This document shows positions 24,041 through 32,117 of a stretch of 64,000 bases of DNA, one piece after another (position 1 is the first letter of the stretch; the number at the start of each line of letters is the position of its first letter). Under the pieces are notes generated by a model. That model was not told the origin of the DNA, did no database searches, and saw only the letters and a program-made list of their open reading frames with translations. The position numbers and the translations under genes are program-made. Source of the stretch: Actinomycetospora straminea (GTDB lineage: Bacteria; Actinomycetota; Actinomycetes; Mycobacteriales; Pseudonocardiaceae); contig NZ_JAQZAN010000003.1 in the NCBI RefSeq assembly GCF_028737255.1, positions 356,018 to 420,017 of the forward strand. Reading direction: 5' to 3'.

Positions 24041-25240
24041 GTGACCGACACGGTGGTGGAGCTCGACGTCGACCCGTTCGCCCTCGACGTCCTCGCCGAC
24101 CCTGTGCCCGCCGACACCGCGATCCGGGAGGCCGCGCCGCTGGTGCGGCTGTCCGCGCACGGGGTGTGGGCGACGGGCCGGCACGCCGAGGTCGCCGCGG
24201 TCTTCCGCGACTGGGAGACCTGGACCTCGACCGGCGGCACGGGGCTCGCCGACATCCGGCGCGGCGAAGGCTGGCGCCCGCCGAGCGTGCTGCTCGACGC
24301 CGACCCGCCCGCGCACACCGCCGCGCGGCGGGTGATGAACCGGGTGCTCGCGCCGCGCGCGCTCGCCGACCTGGAGGCGCGGTTCGCGGTCGTCGCGGAG
24401 GAGGTCGTCGACGACGCGGTGGCGGCCGGCGAGGTCGACGCCGCCGTCGCGCTGGGCGAGCGCTTCCCCATGACGGTGCTGCCCGACGCGGTCGGCATGG
24501 CCCCCGAGGGCCGCGAGCACCTCCTGCCCTACGCCGCGCTGAACTTCGAGTCGATGGGGCCGCACAACGCCCTGCGCGCCGAGGCGGAGCGCCGGGCGGG
24601 CGGGGCGCGCGAGTACGTCGCCTGGCAGGTCCGCCGCGAGGCCCTGACCGACGACGGGATCGGCGCGGCGATCTACGCCTTCGCCGACACCGGCGACATC
24701 ACCGCCGACGACGCCGCGCTGCTCGTGCGGTCGTTCCTCTCGGCCGGGATCGACACGACGATCCTCGCGCTCGGCTCGGTGGTGCACGAGCTCGCGCGGC
24801 GGCCCGAGCAGTGGGCAGCGGTGCACGCCGACCCGACGCTCGCGCGCGCCGCGTTCGAGGAGGGCCTGCGCTTCCACACCCCGAGCCCCGTGATCGGGCG
24901 GACGGCGACGCGCGAGGTCGTCGTCGGCGGTGACGGCGGGACCCTCGTCCGCCCCGACGAGAAGCTGCTGATGATGCTCGGTGCGGCCAACCGCGACCCC
25001 CGGCGCTGGGACGCCCCGGACGCCTACGACCTGCACCGGCGCACCGCCGGGCACACCGCGTTCGGCGCCGGGGTGCACAACTGCGTGGGCCAGGTGATCG
25101 CCCGCATGGAGGCCGAGGCGCTGCTCGGGGCGCTGGCCCGCCGCGTCGCGCGCCTCGAGCCGGCGGGGGAGTCGCGGCCGCGGCTGTCGAACTGGCTGCG
25201 GGGGTTCGCGAGCGTGCCGGTCCGACTCGTGGCGAGCTGA
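24041..25240 (+). CDS. Cytochrome P450, CYP199-like (4-methoxybenzoate O-demethylase type)
   Basis: 399 residues from GTG 24041. SAGIDTT is the I-helix oxygen-activating motif, the ExxR region is around FEEGLRFHT, and FGAGVHNCVGQ holds the haem Cys348. Long collinear similarity to CYP199A enzymes: DPFALDVLADP, WTSTGGTGLADI, WRPPSVLLDADPPAH and MMLGAANRDPRRWD. CYP199A enzymes O-demethylate 4-methoxybenzoate to 4-hydroxybenzoate, the PobA substrate here. No ferredoxin or reductase gene is adjacent, so redox partners must be elsewhere. Followed by IclR and MFS genes, an entry-level catabolic unit. Substrate assignment is inferred from family memory. Confidence 0.85.
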   Translation: MTDTVVELDVDPFALDVLADPVPADTAIREAAPLVRLSAHGVWATGRHAEVAAVFRDWETWTSTGGTGLADIRRGEGWRPPSVLLDADPPAHTAARRVMNRVLAPRALADLEARFAVVAEEVVDDAVAAGEVDAAVALGERFPMTVLPDAVGMAPEGREHLLPYAALNFESMGPHNALRAEAERRAGGAREYVAWQVRREALTDDGIGAAIYAFADTGDITADDAALLVRSFLSAGIDTTILALGSVVHELARRPEQWAAVHADPTLARAAFEEGLRFHTPSPVIGRTATREVVVGGDGGTLVRPDEKLLMMLGAANRDPRRWDAPDAYDLHRRTAGHTAFGAGVHNCVGQVIARMEAEALLGALARRVARLEPAGESRPRLSNWLRGFASVPVRLVAS

Positions 25241-25288
25241 CAGAAGCGATGGGAGCCGACGGGAGCTGACACGGAGCCCACACTCGTC

Positions 25289-25303
25289 TTCCGGCATCCG
25301 GAA
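25289..25303. promoter_or_regulatory. Candidate IclR operator before its own gene
   Basis: TTCCGGCATCCGGAA: perfect 6-bp arms around CAT, between the P450 stop and the IclR start at 25376. Pairs with 23984. Confidence 0.65.
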
Positions 25304-25375
25304 ACCTCTGTTGGGCACGGTCCGTGACCCGCCGCACACTCCTGCGATCCGTGTCGCCGATGCCGACGGAGAGCC

Positions 25376-26206
25376 ATGACGGTCACCCACGACCGCGGCC
25401 GGTCCACCCGCCCCGCGCGGGACCCCGAGCGGGTGTCGACGGGACCCGTCGTGGCCCGGGCGCTGCGTCTGCTCGAGGCCTTCTCGGACGACCGCCCGAC
25501 GCTGACCCTCAGCGAGATCTCGCGCCGCTCCGGGGTGCCGCTGTCCACCGCCCACCGGCTCGTCACCGAGCTCGAGGTGTGGGGCGCGGTCGAGCGCGAC
25601 CCCGGCGGGCGCTACCAGGTCGGCCTGCGGCTCTGGGAGGTCGGCGCGCTCGCACCGCGCGGCCCGGGGCTGCGCGAGCGGGCGCTGCCCTACCTCGAGG
25701 ACCTGTGCGCGGTCACCCGCGAGAACGTCCAGCTCGCCGTGCGCGAGGACGACGAGATCGTCTTCGTCGAGCGCCTCGCCGGCTCGCGGGCCGTCGGCGT
25801 GCTCACCCGCGTCGGCGGCCGCTGGGCGATGACCGCCACCGGCGTCGGGCTGGTGCTCCTCGCGCACGCGCCGACCGACGTCGTCGAGCGGGTCCTCGAG
25901 GGCCCGTTCACCCGCCACACGCCCTACACGCTCGCCGACCCCGTCCGGCTCCGCGAGATGCTCGCGGCCATCCGGACCTGCGGTTACGCGGTCAGCGAGC
26001 GCCAGATCACCGACGACGCCACCTCGGTCGCCGCGCCCGTCCGTGACGCGACGGGCGAGGTGGTCGCCGCGCTGTCGGTCGTCGCGCACCACGACAACCC
26101 GCCGGTCTCGGTGCTCGCCCCGCTCGTGCGCACCAGTGCCGCCGGCGTCTCGCACGCCCTGGCCGCCGGCCGCGCCACGCGCCGGCCCGCGCCGCCGGCC
26201 CCCTGA
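25376..26206 (+). CDS. IclR-family regulator
   Basis: 276 residues. Winged helix at ~25-85 (ALRLLEAFSDDRPTLTLSEI, then SGVPLSTAHRLVTELEVWG); effector domain follows with ENVQLAVREDDEIVFVERL, TRVGGRWAMTATGVGLVLLA and ERQITDDATSVAAPVRD. Sits between a P450 it probably controls and an MFS transporter. A TTCCGG-CAT-CCGGAA palindrome precedes it and an almost identical one precedes the P450, the pattern expected for one regulator with its own and a target operator. Effector is perhaps an anisic-acid-like compound. Confidence 0.9.
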   Translation: MTVTHDRGRSTRPARDPERVSTGPVVARALRLLEAFSDDRPTLTLSEISRRSGVPLSTAHRLVTELEVWGAVERDPGGRYQVGLRLWEVGALAPRGPGLRERALPYLEDLCAVTRENVQLAVREDDEIVFVERLAGSRAVGVLTRVGGRWAMTATGVGLVLLAHAPTDVVERVLEGPFTRHTPYTLADPVRLREMLAAIRTCGYAVSERQITDDATSVAAPVRDATGEVVAALSVVAHHDNPPVSVLAPLVRTSAAGVSHALAAGRATRRPAPPAP

Positions 26207-26239
26207 CCCCCGCGATCGAGCCCCTCCCGGAGGACCACC

Positions 26240-27574
26240 ATGGCCGAGGACCCGGCCGCCACTCCGTCAGCCCCCACCGCCCGCTCGGGTCGCGAGGTCC
26301 GCAAGGTCGCCCTCGCGAGCCTCGTCGGCACGTCGATCGAGTGGTACGACTTCTACATCTACGGCCTCGCGGCCGTGACGGTGTTCGCGCCGCAGTTCTT
26401 CCCGAAGGTCTCCTCGCTGACCGGCACGCTCGCCGCGTTCGCGACGTTCGCCGTCGGGTTCATCGCCCGGCCCATCGGCGGCATCGTCTTCGGGCACCTC
26501 GGTGACCGCATCGGGCGCAAGGCCACGCTCGTCACGACGCTGGTGACGATGGGTGTCGCGACGACCCTGATCGGCCTGCTCCCGACGTACGCCGCGATCG
26601 GTGCGCTCGCCCCGGTCCTGCTCGTCGTGCTGCGCCTCGTGCAGGGCTTCGCGGTCGGCGGCGAGTGGGGTGGTGCGGTGCTGATCTCGGTGGAGCACGC
26701 GCCGGAGTCCAAGCGCGCGTTCTACGGCAGCTTCCCGCAGCTCGGCGTACCGATCGGGCTCATCGCCTCGAACGCGATCTTCCTCGTGCTCGCGGCGTCG
26801 ATGCCCGCCGAGGCGTTCACGTCGTGGGGCTGGCGCGTGCCGTTCCTGCTCAGCGCGGTGCTCGTGCTGGTCGGGCTCTGGGTGCGGCTGCGGATCGAGG
26901 AGAGCTCGGAGTTCGTCGCGGTGAAGCGCACCGGGTCGATGGCGCTGCCGCTCGCCTCCGTGCTGCGCCACCACTTCCCGCAGGTCCTGTGCGGCATCGC
27001 GATGTTCACCGGCATCACGGGCATCGGCTACATGGCCGCGACCTACACCATCCAGTACGGCACCAGCAGCCTCGGCCTGCCCCGCGCGGCGCTGATCGCG
27101 ATCGTGCTCGTCGTCGCCGTGCTCGAGGTGCCGCTCATCCTGTGGGTGTCCGCGGGCGCCGACCGGTGGGGCCTGTCCCGCACGATCGTCGCCGGCAGCC
27201 TCGCCACGGCCGTCGTCGCCGCCCTCTTCCTGCCGCTGCTCGCGAGCGGGTCGCTGCTGCTCATCGCCGTGGCCGTCGCCGGCGCGCGGTGGGCGTCGGC
27301 ACCCATGTGGGGACCGTCCGCCGCGCTCGCCGCCGAGTGCTACCCGACCGAGATCCGCTACAGCGGCGCGTCGGTCGGCTACCAGCTCGGTTCGATCGTC
27401 GGCGGCGCGCTCGCGCCGATCTTCACGACGCTGCTGCTCGCCTCGTCGCTCGGGATGGCGGGCGCCTCGGCGTACCTGGTCCTCATCACGCTGATCTCCG
27501 GCCTCGGCGCGCTGGCCGCCGACCGGATCGTGCGCCGCGCCGGCACTCGCACGCCGGAGCGCACGCCCGCCTGA
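26240..27574 (+). CDS. MFS transporter, metabolite:H+ symporter family
   Basis: 444 residues, about twelve membrane segments. LVGTSIEWYDFYIYGLAAVT near residue 30, GHLGDRIGRKATL in loop 2-3, LVQGFAVGGEWGGAVL in the middle and ECYPTEIRYSGASVGYQLG in loop 10-11 are MHS-family markers (relatives transport aromatic acids, shikimate, proline). Downstream of the IclR regulator and the CYP199-like P450, so methoxybenzoate or a similar aromatic acid is the likely substrate. A 65-bp palindrome starts 24 bases after its stop and may act as terminator. Confidence 0.88.
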   Translation: MAEDPAATPSAPTARSGREVRKVALASLVGTSIEWYDFYIYGLAAVTVFAPQFFPKVSSLTGTLAAFATFAVGFIARPIGGIVFGHLGDRIGRKATLVTTLVTMGVATTLIGLLPTYAAIGALAPVLLVVLRLVQGFAVGGEWGGAVLISVEHAPESKRAFYGSFPQLGVPIGLIASNAIFLVLAASMPAEAFTSWGWRVPFLLSAVLVLVGLWVRLRIEESSEFVAVKRTGSMALPLASVLRHHFPQVLCGIAMFTGITGIGYMAATYTIQYGTSSLGLPRAALIAIVLVVAVLEVPLILWVSAGADRWGLSRTIVAGSLATAVVAALFLPLLASGSLLLIAVAVAGARWASAPMWGPSAALAAECYPTEIRYSGASVGYQLGSIVGGALAPIFTTLLLASSLGMAGASAYLVLITLISGLGALAADRIVRRAGTRTPERTPA

Positions 27575-27597
27575 CGCCGACCTCGACGCCGACCTCG

Positions 27598-27662
27598 GTG
27601 ATCAGCAGGCCGAAACGCACCCCGGGACCGACCCGCGAGGTGCCTTTCGGCCTGCTGATCAC
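27598..27662. repeat. Dispersed 65-bp palindrome, copy 1
   Basis: Begins GTGATCAGCAGGCCGAAA and ends with near-complementary CTTTCGGCCTGCTGATCAC (allowing a bulge), with a variable GC-rich centre. Related copies are at 54773-54836 and 55766-55830. It lies downstream of the MFS gene and upstream of the GntR promoter. Confidence 0.85.
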
Positions 27663-27708
27663 CACCGCTACCACCGTCGCCGGTCGCCGACCCTGGTCGC
27701 GCCAAATC

Positions 27709-27721
27709 CCATAGGATATGG
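27709..27721. promoter_or_regulatory. Candidate GntR operator
   Basis: CCATAGGATATGG: perfect 5-bp arms around GGA, ending ten bases before the GntR start. AT-rich in a very GC-rich setting. It overlaps where a -10 would be for a leaderless GTG, suiting autoregulation. Confidence 0.5.
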
Positions 27722-27730
27722 TCCGACGTC

Positions 27731-28420
27731 GTGACCGGTTCCGAGGCGGCGCTGCTCGGCGACGCGCCGGCGCTGCCCGAGCAGGTGGCGCTGCAGCTGC
27801 GCGAGCGGATCCTCTCGGGGGTCCTGCGCCCGGGCACCTTCCTGCGCCCCGACCGCCTCGCCGTGGAGCTCGGGGTCAGCCCCACCCCGGTCCGGGAGGC
27901 GCTGCAGGCGCTGCGCGCCGACGACATGGTGCGGGCGCTGCCGCGGCGCGGGTTCGTCGTGGCGCCGCTGGACCGCGCCGACGTCGTCGACCTCTTCGCC
28001 GTCCAGGCCCAGCTCACCGGCGAGCTCGCGGCCCGCGCGGCCGGGTCGCTCGACGCCGCGGGGCTGGCGGCGCTGCAGGCCCGGGCCGCCGAGGTCGACG
28101 CGCTCATCGCGACCGGCGACCCGGGCGACCTCGCCGTCGCCGAGGGCCGCTTCCACGCCGCGCTCAACCGCGCGGGCGGGGCGCGCAAGCTCGCGTGGCT
28201 CGTGGGGCGCGCCGCCCACTACCTGCCGCCCCGCTTCTACACCGGCCGCGCGGCCTGGCGCACCGCCACCGTCGCGGCCCACCGCACCCTGCTCGACGCC
28301 CTCGCGTCGGGCGACGCCGGGACCGCACGGGCGGCGATGGAGGGCCACGTCCTCGACGGGCGCGACCTCCTGCTCGCCCACCTCGAGGCCGTCGGCCTCT
28401 GGGACGACCACGCACGTTGA
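27731..28420 (+). CDS. GntR-family regulator, FCD-domain type
   Basis: 229 residues. N-terminal winged helix: EQVALQLRERILSGVLRPGT then LAVELGVSPTPVREALQALRADDMV, the standard GntR signature; C-terminal all-helical FCD domain with AEGRFHAALNRAGG (metal/ligand His region) and HRTLLDALASGD. GTG 27731 has no ribosome site, and the promoter-like dyad ends ten bases upstream, so the mRNA is probably leaderless. Eleven bases before the acyl-CoA dehydrogenase gene, which it probably controls with the rest of that operon. FCD regulators usually sense organic or fatty acids. Confidence 0.88.
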   Translation: MTGSEAALLGDAPALPEQVALQLRERILSGVLRPGTFLRPDRLAVELGVSPTPVREALQALRADDMVRALPRRGFVVAPLDRADVVDLFAVQAQLTGELAARAAGSLDAAGLAALQARAAEVDALIATGDPGDLAVAEGRFHAALNRAGGARKLAWLVGRAAHYLPPRFYTGRAAWRTATVAAHRTLLDALASGDAGTARAAMEGHVLDGRDLLLAHLEAVGLWDDHAR

Positions 28421-28431
28421 GGAGGCCGACG

Positions 28432-29568
28432 ATGCCCGTCACGCTCACCGAGGAGCAGCAGGACCTCGCGAACGCCATCGGCGAGTTCGCCCGCCGCGAG
28501 GTGCCCGACAAGGCGCGCCGCGACGAGCTGACCGCCGAAGGCCCGCACTCGATGGAGATCTACCGCAAGATGGCCGACCAGGGCTGGCTCGGCATCGCGC
28601 TGCCCGAGGAGTACGGCGGCTCCGGCGGGTCGATGACCGACCTGCTCGTCTTCCTCGAGGAGACCTCCTACCACCAGATCCCCATCGGCGGCTTCGGCAC
28701 GACGATCATCACCGCGGCCGCGCTCGAGCGCAGCGGCTCCGAGGAGCAGAAGCGGCAGCTGCTCGGCGACGTGATCAACGGCGAGCTGCTCGCCATCTCG
28801 ATGTCCGAGCCCGGCGCGGGCTCCGACGTGGGCGGCCTGACCTGCAAGGCCGAGAAGTCCGAGAACGGCTGGGTGGTCAACGGCCAGAAGACGTGGTGCT
28901 CCAACGCCCACATCTCGCAACACATCCTGCTCGTCGCCCGCACCTCCACCGAGGGCGGCAAGCACGAGGGCCTGACGATGTTCATGGTCCCCACCGACGC
29001 CGAGGGCCTCGCGATCCACGGCATCGAGACGATGGGCGGCAAGGAGGTCAACGACCTCTACTTCACCGACTGCCACCTGCCCGCCGACGCCGTCGTCGGC
29101 ACCGAGGGGCAGGGCTGGCGCCAGCTCATGGCCGGGCTCAACCTCGAGCGCATGATCCTCGCCGGGCTCATGCTCGGCCTCGCCCGCCGCGCGTTCGACG
29201 ACACCCTGGCCTACGTCAAGGAGCGCCGGCAGTTCGGCCGGCCGATCGGCACCTTCCAGGCGCTGCGCCACCGGATCGCCGACAACGCCACCGACCTCGC
29301 GGCGCTCAAGCTGCTCGTGCACGACACCGCCCGCACCATCGACGAGAACCCCGGCGCGCTGTTCCCGCGCGAGGCGTCGATGGCCAAGCTCAAGGCCACC
29401 GAGCTCGCCAAGCACCTCTCGCTCGAGGGCATGCAGATGCTCGGCGGCTACGGCTACGCCACCGAGTACGGCATGGAGCGCCTGCTGCGCCAGAGCGTCG
29501 TCTCGACCGTCTACGGCGGCACGAGCGAGATCCAGCGCGACATCATCGGCAAGACGCTGGGGCTGTGA
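28432..29568 (+). CDS. Acyl-CoA dehydrogenase
   Basis: 378 residues, full length. LGIALPEEYGGSGGSMTDL in the N-terminal helical domain, ISMSEPGAGSDVGGL and VVNGQKTWCSNAHIS are the FAD-binding middle segments, RRQFGRPIGTFQALRHRIAD and GGYGYATEYGMERLLRQS-VVSTVYGGTSEIQRDIIG are the C-terminal signature. ATG 28432 follows TTGAGGAGG. It removes two hydrogens from an acyl-CoA, passing electrons to ETF. Lies between a GntR regulator and an MpaB-type oxygenase gene it overlaps (GTGA). Chain or ring specificity cannot be told; the convergent CoA ligase at 30393 could supply substrate. Confidence 0.92.
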   Translation: MPVTLTEEQQDLANAIGEFARREVPDKARRDELTAEGPHSMEIYRKMADQGWLGIALPEEYGGSGGSMTDLLVFLEETSYHQIPIGGFGTTIITAAALERSGSEEQKRQLLGDVINGELLAISMSEPGAGSDVGGLTCKAEKSENGWVVNGQKTWCSNAHISQHILLVARTSTEGGKHEGLTMFMVPTDAEGLAIHGIETMGGKEVNDLYFTDCHLPADAVVGTEGQGWRQLMAGLNLERMILAGLMLGLARRAFDDTLAYVKERRQFGRPIGTFQALRHRIADNATDLAALKLLVHDTARTIDENPGALFPREASMAKLKATELAKHLSLEGMQMLGGYGYATEYGMERLLRQSVVSTVYGGTSEIQRDIIGKTLGL

Positions 29569-30392
29569 TCCCTGGTCCGAGCCGCGTGCCGCGCTGTGCG
29601 GCGGACCTCGTGCTCGGGCCCGTCGTGCTCTCGGCGACCGCCAACGTGGTCATGGAGCTGTCGTGGCCGGGGGTCGGTCACGGGGTCGCCGAGAGCCGGG
29701 TCGACTCCGGCAACGTCCTGCTCCACCCGCTGCACCGCTTCCGGACGACCACCGCCTACCTCGCCGTCGCGCTGCTCGGGACCGACGAGGAGCGCGCGGA
29801 CTACCGCCGGGCGGTGGGGCGGTCGCACGCCCACGTGCACGCGACCGCGGCGAGCCCCGTCGACTACGACGCGTTCGACCCGGAGCTCCAGCGCTGGGTG
29901 GCGCTCTGCCTCTACCGCGCGTTCGAGGACACCTGGGGCCTGCTCGCGGGTGCGCCCGGGATGCGGCTGCCGGACGCGGTGTACCGGGAGTGCGCGACCC
30001 TCGGGACGACGCTGCAGATGCGCCCGGAGCAGTGGCCGGCCGACCGGGACGCGTTCGACGACGCGTGGGACGACGGGCTGCGCCACGTGCGGATCGACGA
30101 CCCGGTGCGGGAGCACCTCCACCGGCTGCTGCGCGGCGACTTCCTGCCCACGCCGGTGCGCCGGGCGACCGAGCCGTCGCGGACCTTCGTGACCACCGGT
30201 TTCCTGCACGAGCCGTTCCGCTCGCTGCTCGGCCTGGCGTGGTCGCCCGCCGACCAGCGGCGGTTCGAGACGTGGCTGCGGCGCCTCGGGGCGGTCGTGC
30301 ACCGGCTCCCGGCGCCGCTGCGCCGAGCGCCGTACTCGACGACGCTCACCGACCTGCGGGTGCGCCGGGCCCTCGGTCGACCGCTGGCGTGA
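29565..30392 (+). CDS. MpaB-type oxygenase (DUF2236, rubber-oxygenase family)
   Basis: 275 residues from GTG 29565, overlapping the acyl-CoA dehydrogenase stop as GTGA; GTG 29586 is an alternative. The DUF2236 order is visible: a first segment with ELSWPGVGHGVAESRVDSG, then LLHPLHRFRTTTAYLAVALLG, VGRSHAHVHATAAS (His-rich, haem-region) and WVALCLYRAFEDTWG. Family members are b-type haem oxygenases related to latex-clearing protein and MpaB' of mycophenolic acid biosynthesis. Coupling to an acyl-CoA dehydrogenase suggests oxidation of a polyprenyl or fatty chain. Function otherwise unknown. It ends base-to-base with the convergent ligase gene. Confidence 0.8.
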   Translation: MIPGPSRVPRCAADLVLGPVVLSATANVVMELSWPGVGHGVAESRVDSGNVLLHPLHRFRTTTAYLAVALLGTDEERADYRRAVGRSHAHVHATAASPVDYDAFDPELQRWVALCLYRAFEDTWGLLAGAPGMRLPDAVYRECATLGTTLQMRPEQWPADRDAFDDAWDDGLRHVRIDDPVREHLHRLLRGDFLPTPVRRATEPSRTFVTTGFLHEPFRSLLGLAWSPADQRRFETWLRRLGAVVHRLPAPLRRAPYSTTLTDLRVRRALGRPLA

Positions 30393-32117
30393 TCAGCCGG
30401 CCAGCTCGCGGCGCAGCGTGTCCTTGAGGATCTTCCCGGTCGCGGTGCGCGGCAACGGCTCGCCGCGCCAGATCACCGTGCCCGGCACGGCGAACCCGGG
30501 CAGCACGGCGCCCAGCGCGGCCTGCAGCGCCGCGGTGTCGGGCGCGGCCCCGGGCGCGGCGACGAGCACGGCGGCCACGTCCTCACCCAGGCGCGGATGC
30601 GGGACGCCGACCACGGCGGCCTCGAGGACGCCCGGCTGCGCGAGCAGCGCCGCCTCGACCTCCCCGCAGAACACGTTCTCCCCGCCGCGCACGACGACGT
30701 CCTTGGCGCGGTCGACCACGTGGACCCAGCCGTCGCGGACCAGGCCCAGGTCGCCGCTGTGCAGCCACCCGTCGCGCAGCACCGCCGCGGTGGCCTCGGG
30801 GTCGCGCCAGTAGCCGCGCATGATCTGCGGGCCGCGGAAGCAGAGCTCGCCGACGGTGCCCTCGCCCACCTCGTCGCCCGTCGCCGGGTCGACGATCCGC
30901 AGCTCGGTGCCGGGCACCGGGCGCCCGACGCTGTCGGGGTGCGCGGCGTAGTCGGCGCCGGTGTTGGCGCACACCGCGGACGTCGTCTCGGTCGCGCCGT
31001 AGCCGTTGGCCGCCGACGCGCGCCCGGCCAGCTCGGTGGCCACGCGCCGCACGAGCGAGGGCGGGATGGGCGCACCGCCCATCGCGATGCGGGTCAGCGA
31101 CGCGGTCTCCTCGGGGTGCTCGACGGCCAGCTCGACGACGTCGCGGAGCACGGCGGGCACGCCCGACGCGTTCGTGAGCTGCTCGGTCGCGATGAGGCGC
31201 AGGGCCTCGTCGGGGTCCCAGTGGTGCATCAGCGCGAGCGTGGCGCCGGAGAGCACGGCGCCGTAGAGCCCGTTGAGCCCGGCGATGTGGAACATCGGGT
31301 AGGCCAGCAGCGTCCCGGGCCGGGCGGGCGGTGGCACCGGCTCGCCGCGCCGCAGCGCGGCCTGCTGGTTGGCGCGGCCCAGGCACGCGACGTTGAGCGC
31401 GTTCGTGACGTGGTTGCGGTGGGTGCCGACGACGCCCTTCGGCGCCCCCGTGGTGCCCGAGGTGTAGATGATCGTGGCCGTGTCGTCCGGGGTGACGTCG
31501 ACCGCGGGCAGCGGGCCGTCGGACGGGCGCACGACGTCGTCCCACGCCAGCACCCCGGGCGGCGGCGGGCCCGCACCGCGCACGCGCACGACGGGCGGGA
31601 GGTCGGCGCGGGCGGTGAGCGCGGTGAGCGCGTCGACGCGTTCCGGGTCGGCGATGACCACCCGGGCCTGCGCGTGCGCGATCGCGCCGGCGAGCTGGTC
31701 GCCGGTCCACCACGCGTTGAGCGGCACGACGACCAGGCCCGCCACCAGCGCCGCCCAGAACGCCACCGGCCACTCGGGCACGTTGCGCATCGCCACGGCC
31801 ACCCGGTCGCCGGGTGCCAGCCCCTGCTCGTCGACCAGCCACCGCGCGAGCCCGGCGACGAGGCGGCGGTGCTCGGCCCAGCTCGTGCGCTCGTGGCCGT
31901 AGACCGTCGCGACCCGGTCGTCCGGCGCGGGCGAGGTCAGGTACAGCTCGCGCAGGGTGTGCGGGCCCCGCTCGTGGACCCGCATCGCGACGCCGTCGAC
32001 CGTCGCCGGCACCATCGCGAACTCCCCGCCCGGGGCGGTGAGCTCCGCGAGGACCGGGCCCAGGCCCACGTGGTCGGCGTGGTCGGCGTGGTCGGCACGG
32101 CCGGCGAGGTCGGCCAC
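30393..32117 (-). CDS. AMP-dependent acyl-CoA synthetase/ligase
   Basis: 574 residues if translation starts at GTG 32117, which shares its G with the stop of the upstream gene (TAGTG); an open 1004-codon frame extends further but would run through that gene. Adenylation motifs: IIYTSGTTGAPKGVVGTH (P-loop), YGATETTSAVC, GWLHSGDLGL and the terminal PRTATGKILKDTLRREL with the catalytic Lys. An odd ADHADHADH run near residue 10 comes from 9-bp repeats, and the true start could be a little downstream. It activates a carboxylic acid to its CoA ester; coupled to a luciferase-like oxidoreductase, so the acid may be that enzyme's product. Confidence 0.88.
   Translation of the reverse strand: MADLAGRADHADHADHVGLGPVLAELTAPGGEFAMVPATVDGVAMRVHERGPHTLRELYLTSPAPDDRVATVYGHERTSWAEHRRLVAGLARWLVDEQGLAPGDRVAVAMRNVPEWPVAFWAALVAGLVVVPLNAWWTGDQLAGAIAHAQARVVIADPERVDALTALTARADLPPVVRVRGAGPPPPGVLAWDDVVRPSDGPLPAVDVTPDDTATIIYTSGTTGAPKGVVGTHRNHVTNALNVACLGRANQQAALRRGEPVPPPARPGTLLAYPMFHIAGLNGLYGAVLSGATLALMHHWDPDEALRLIATEQLTNASGVPAVLRDVVELAVEHPEETASLTRIAMGGAPIPPSLVRRVATELAGRASAANGYGATETTSAVCANTGADYAAHPDSVGRPVPGTELRIVDPATGDEVGEGTVGELCFRGPQIMRGYWRDPEATAAVLRDGWLHSGDLGLVRDGWVHVVDRAKDVVVRGGENVFCGEVEAALLAQPGVLEAAVVGVPHPRLGEDVAAVLVAAPGAAPDTAALQAALGAVLPGFAVPGTVIWRGEPLPRTATGKILKDTLRRELAG

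Noticed and set aside
32080..32117. 9-bp repeats (ADH) at the ligase start as a special element
   Set aside because: Short, in coding frame, and explained by slippage; it only makes the start uncertain.
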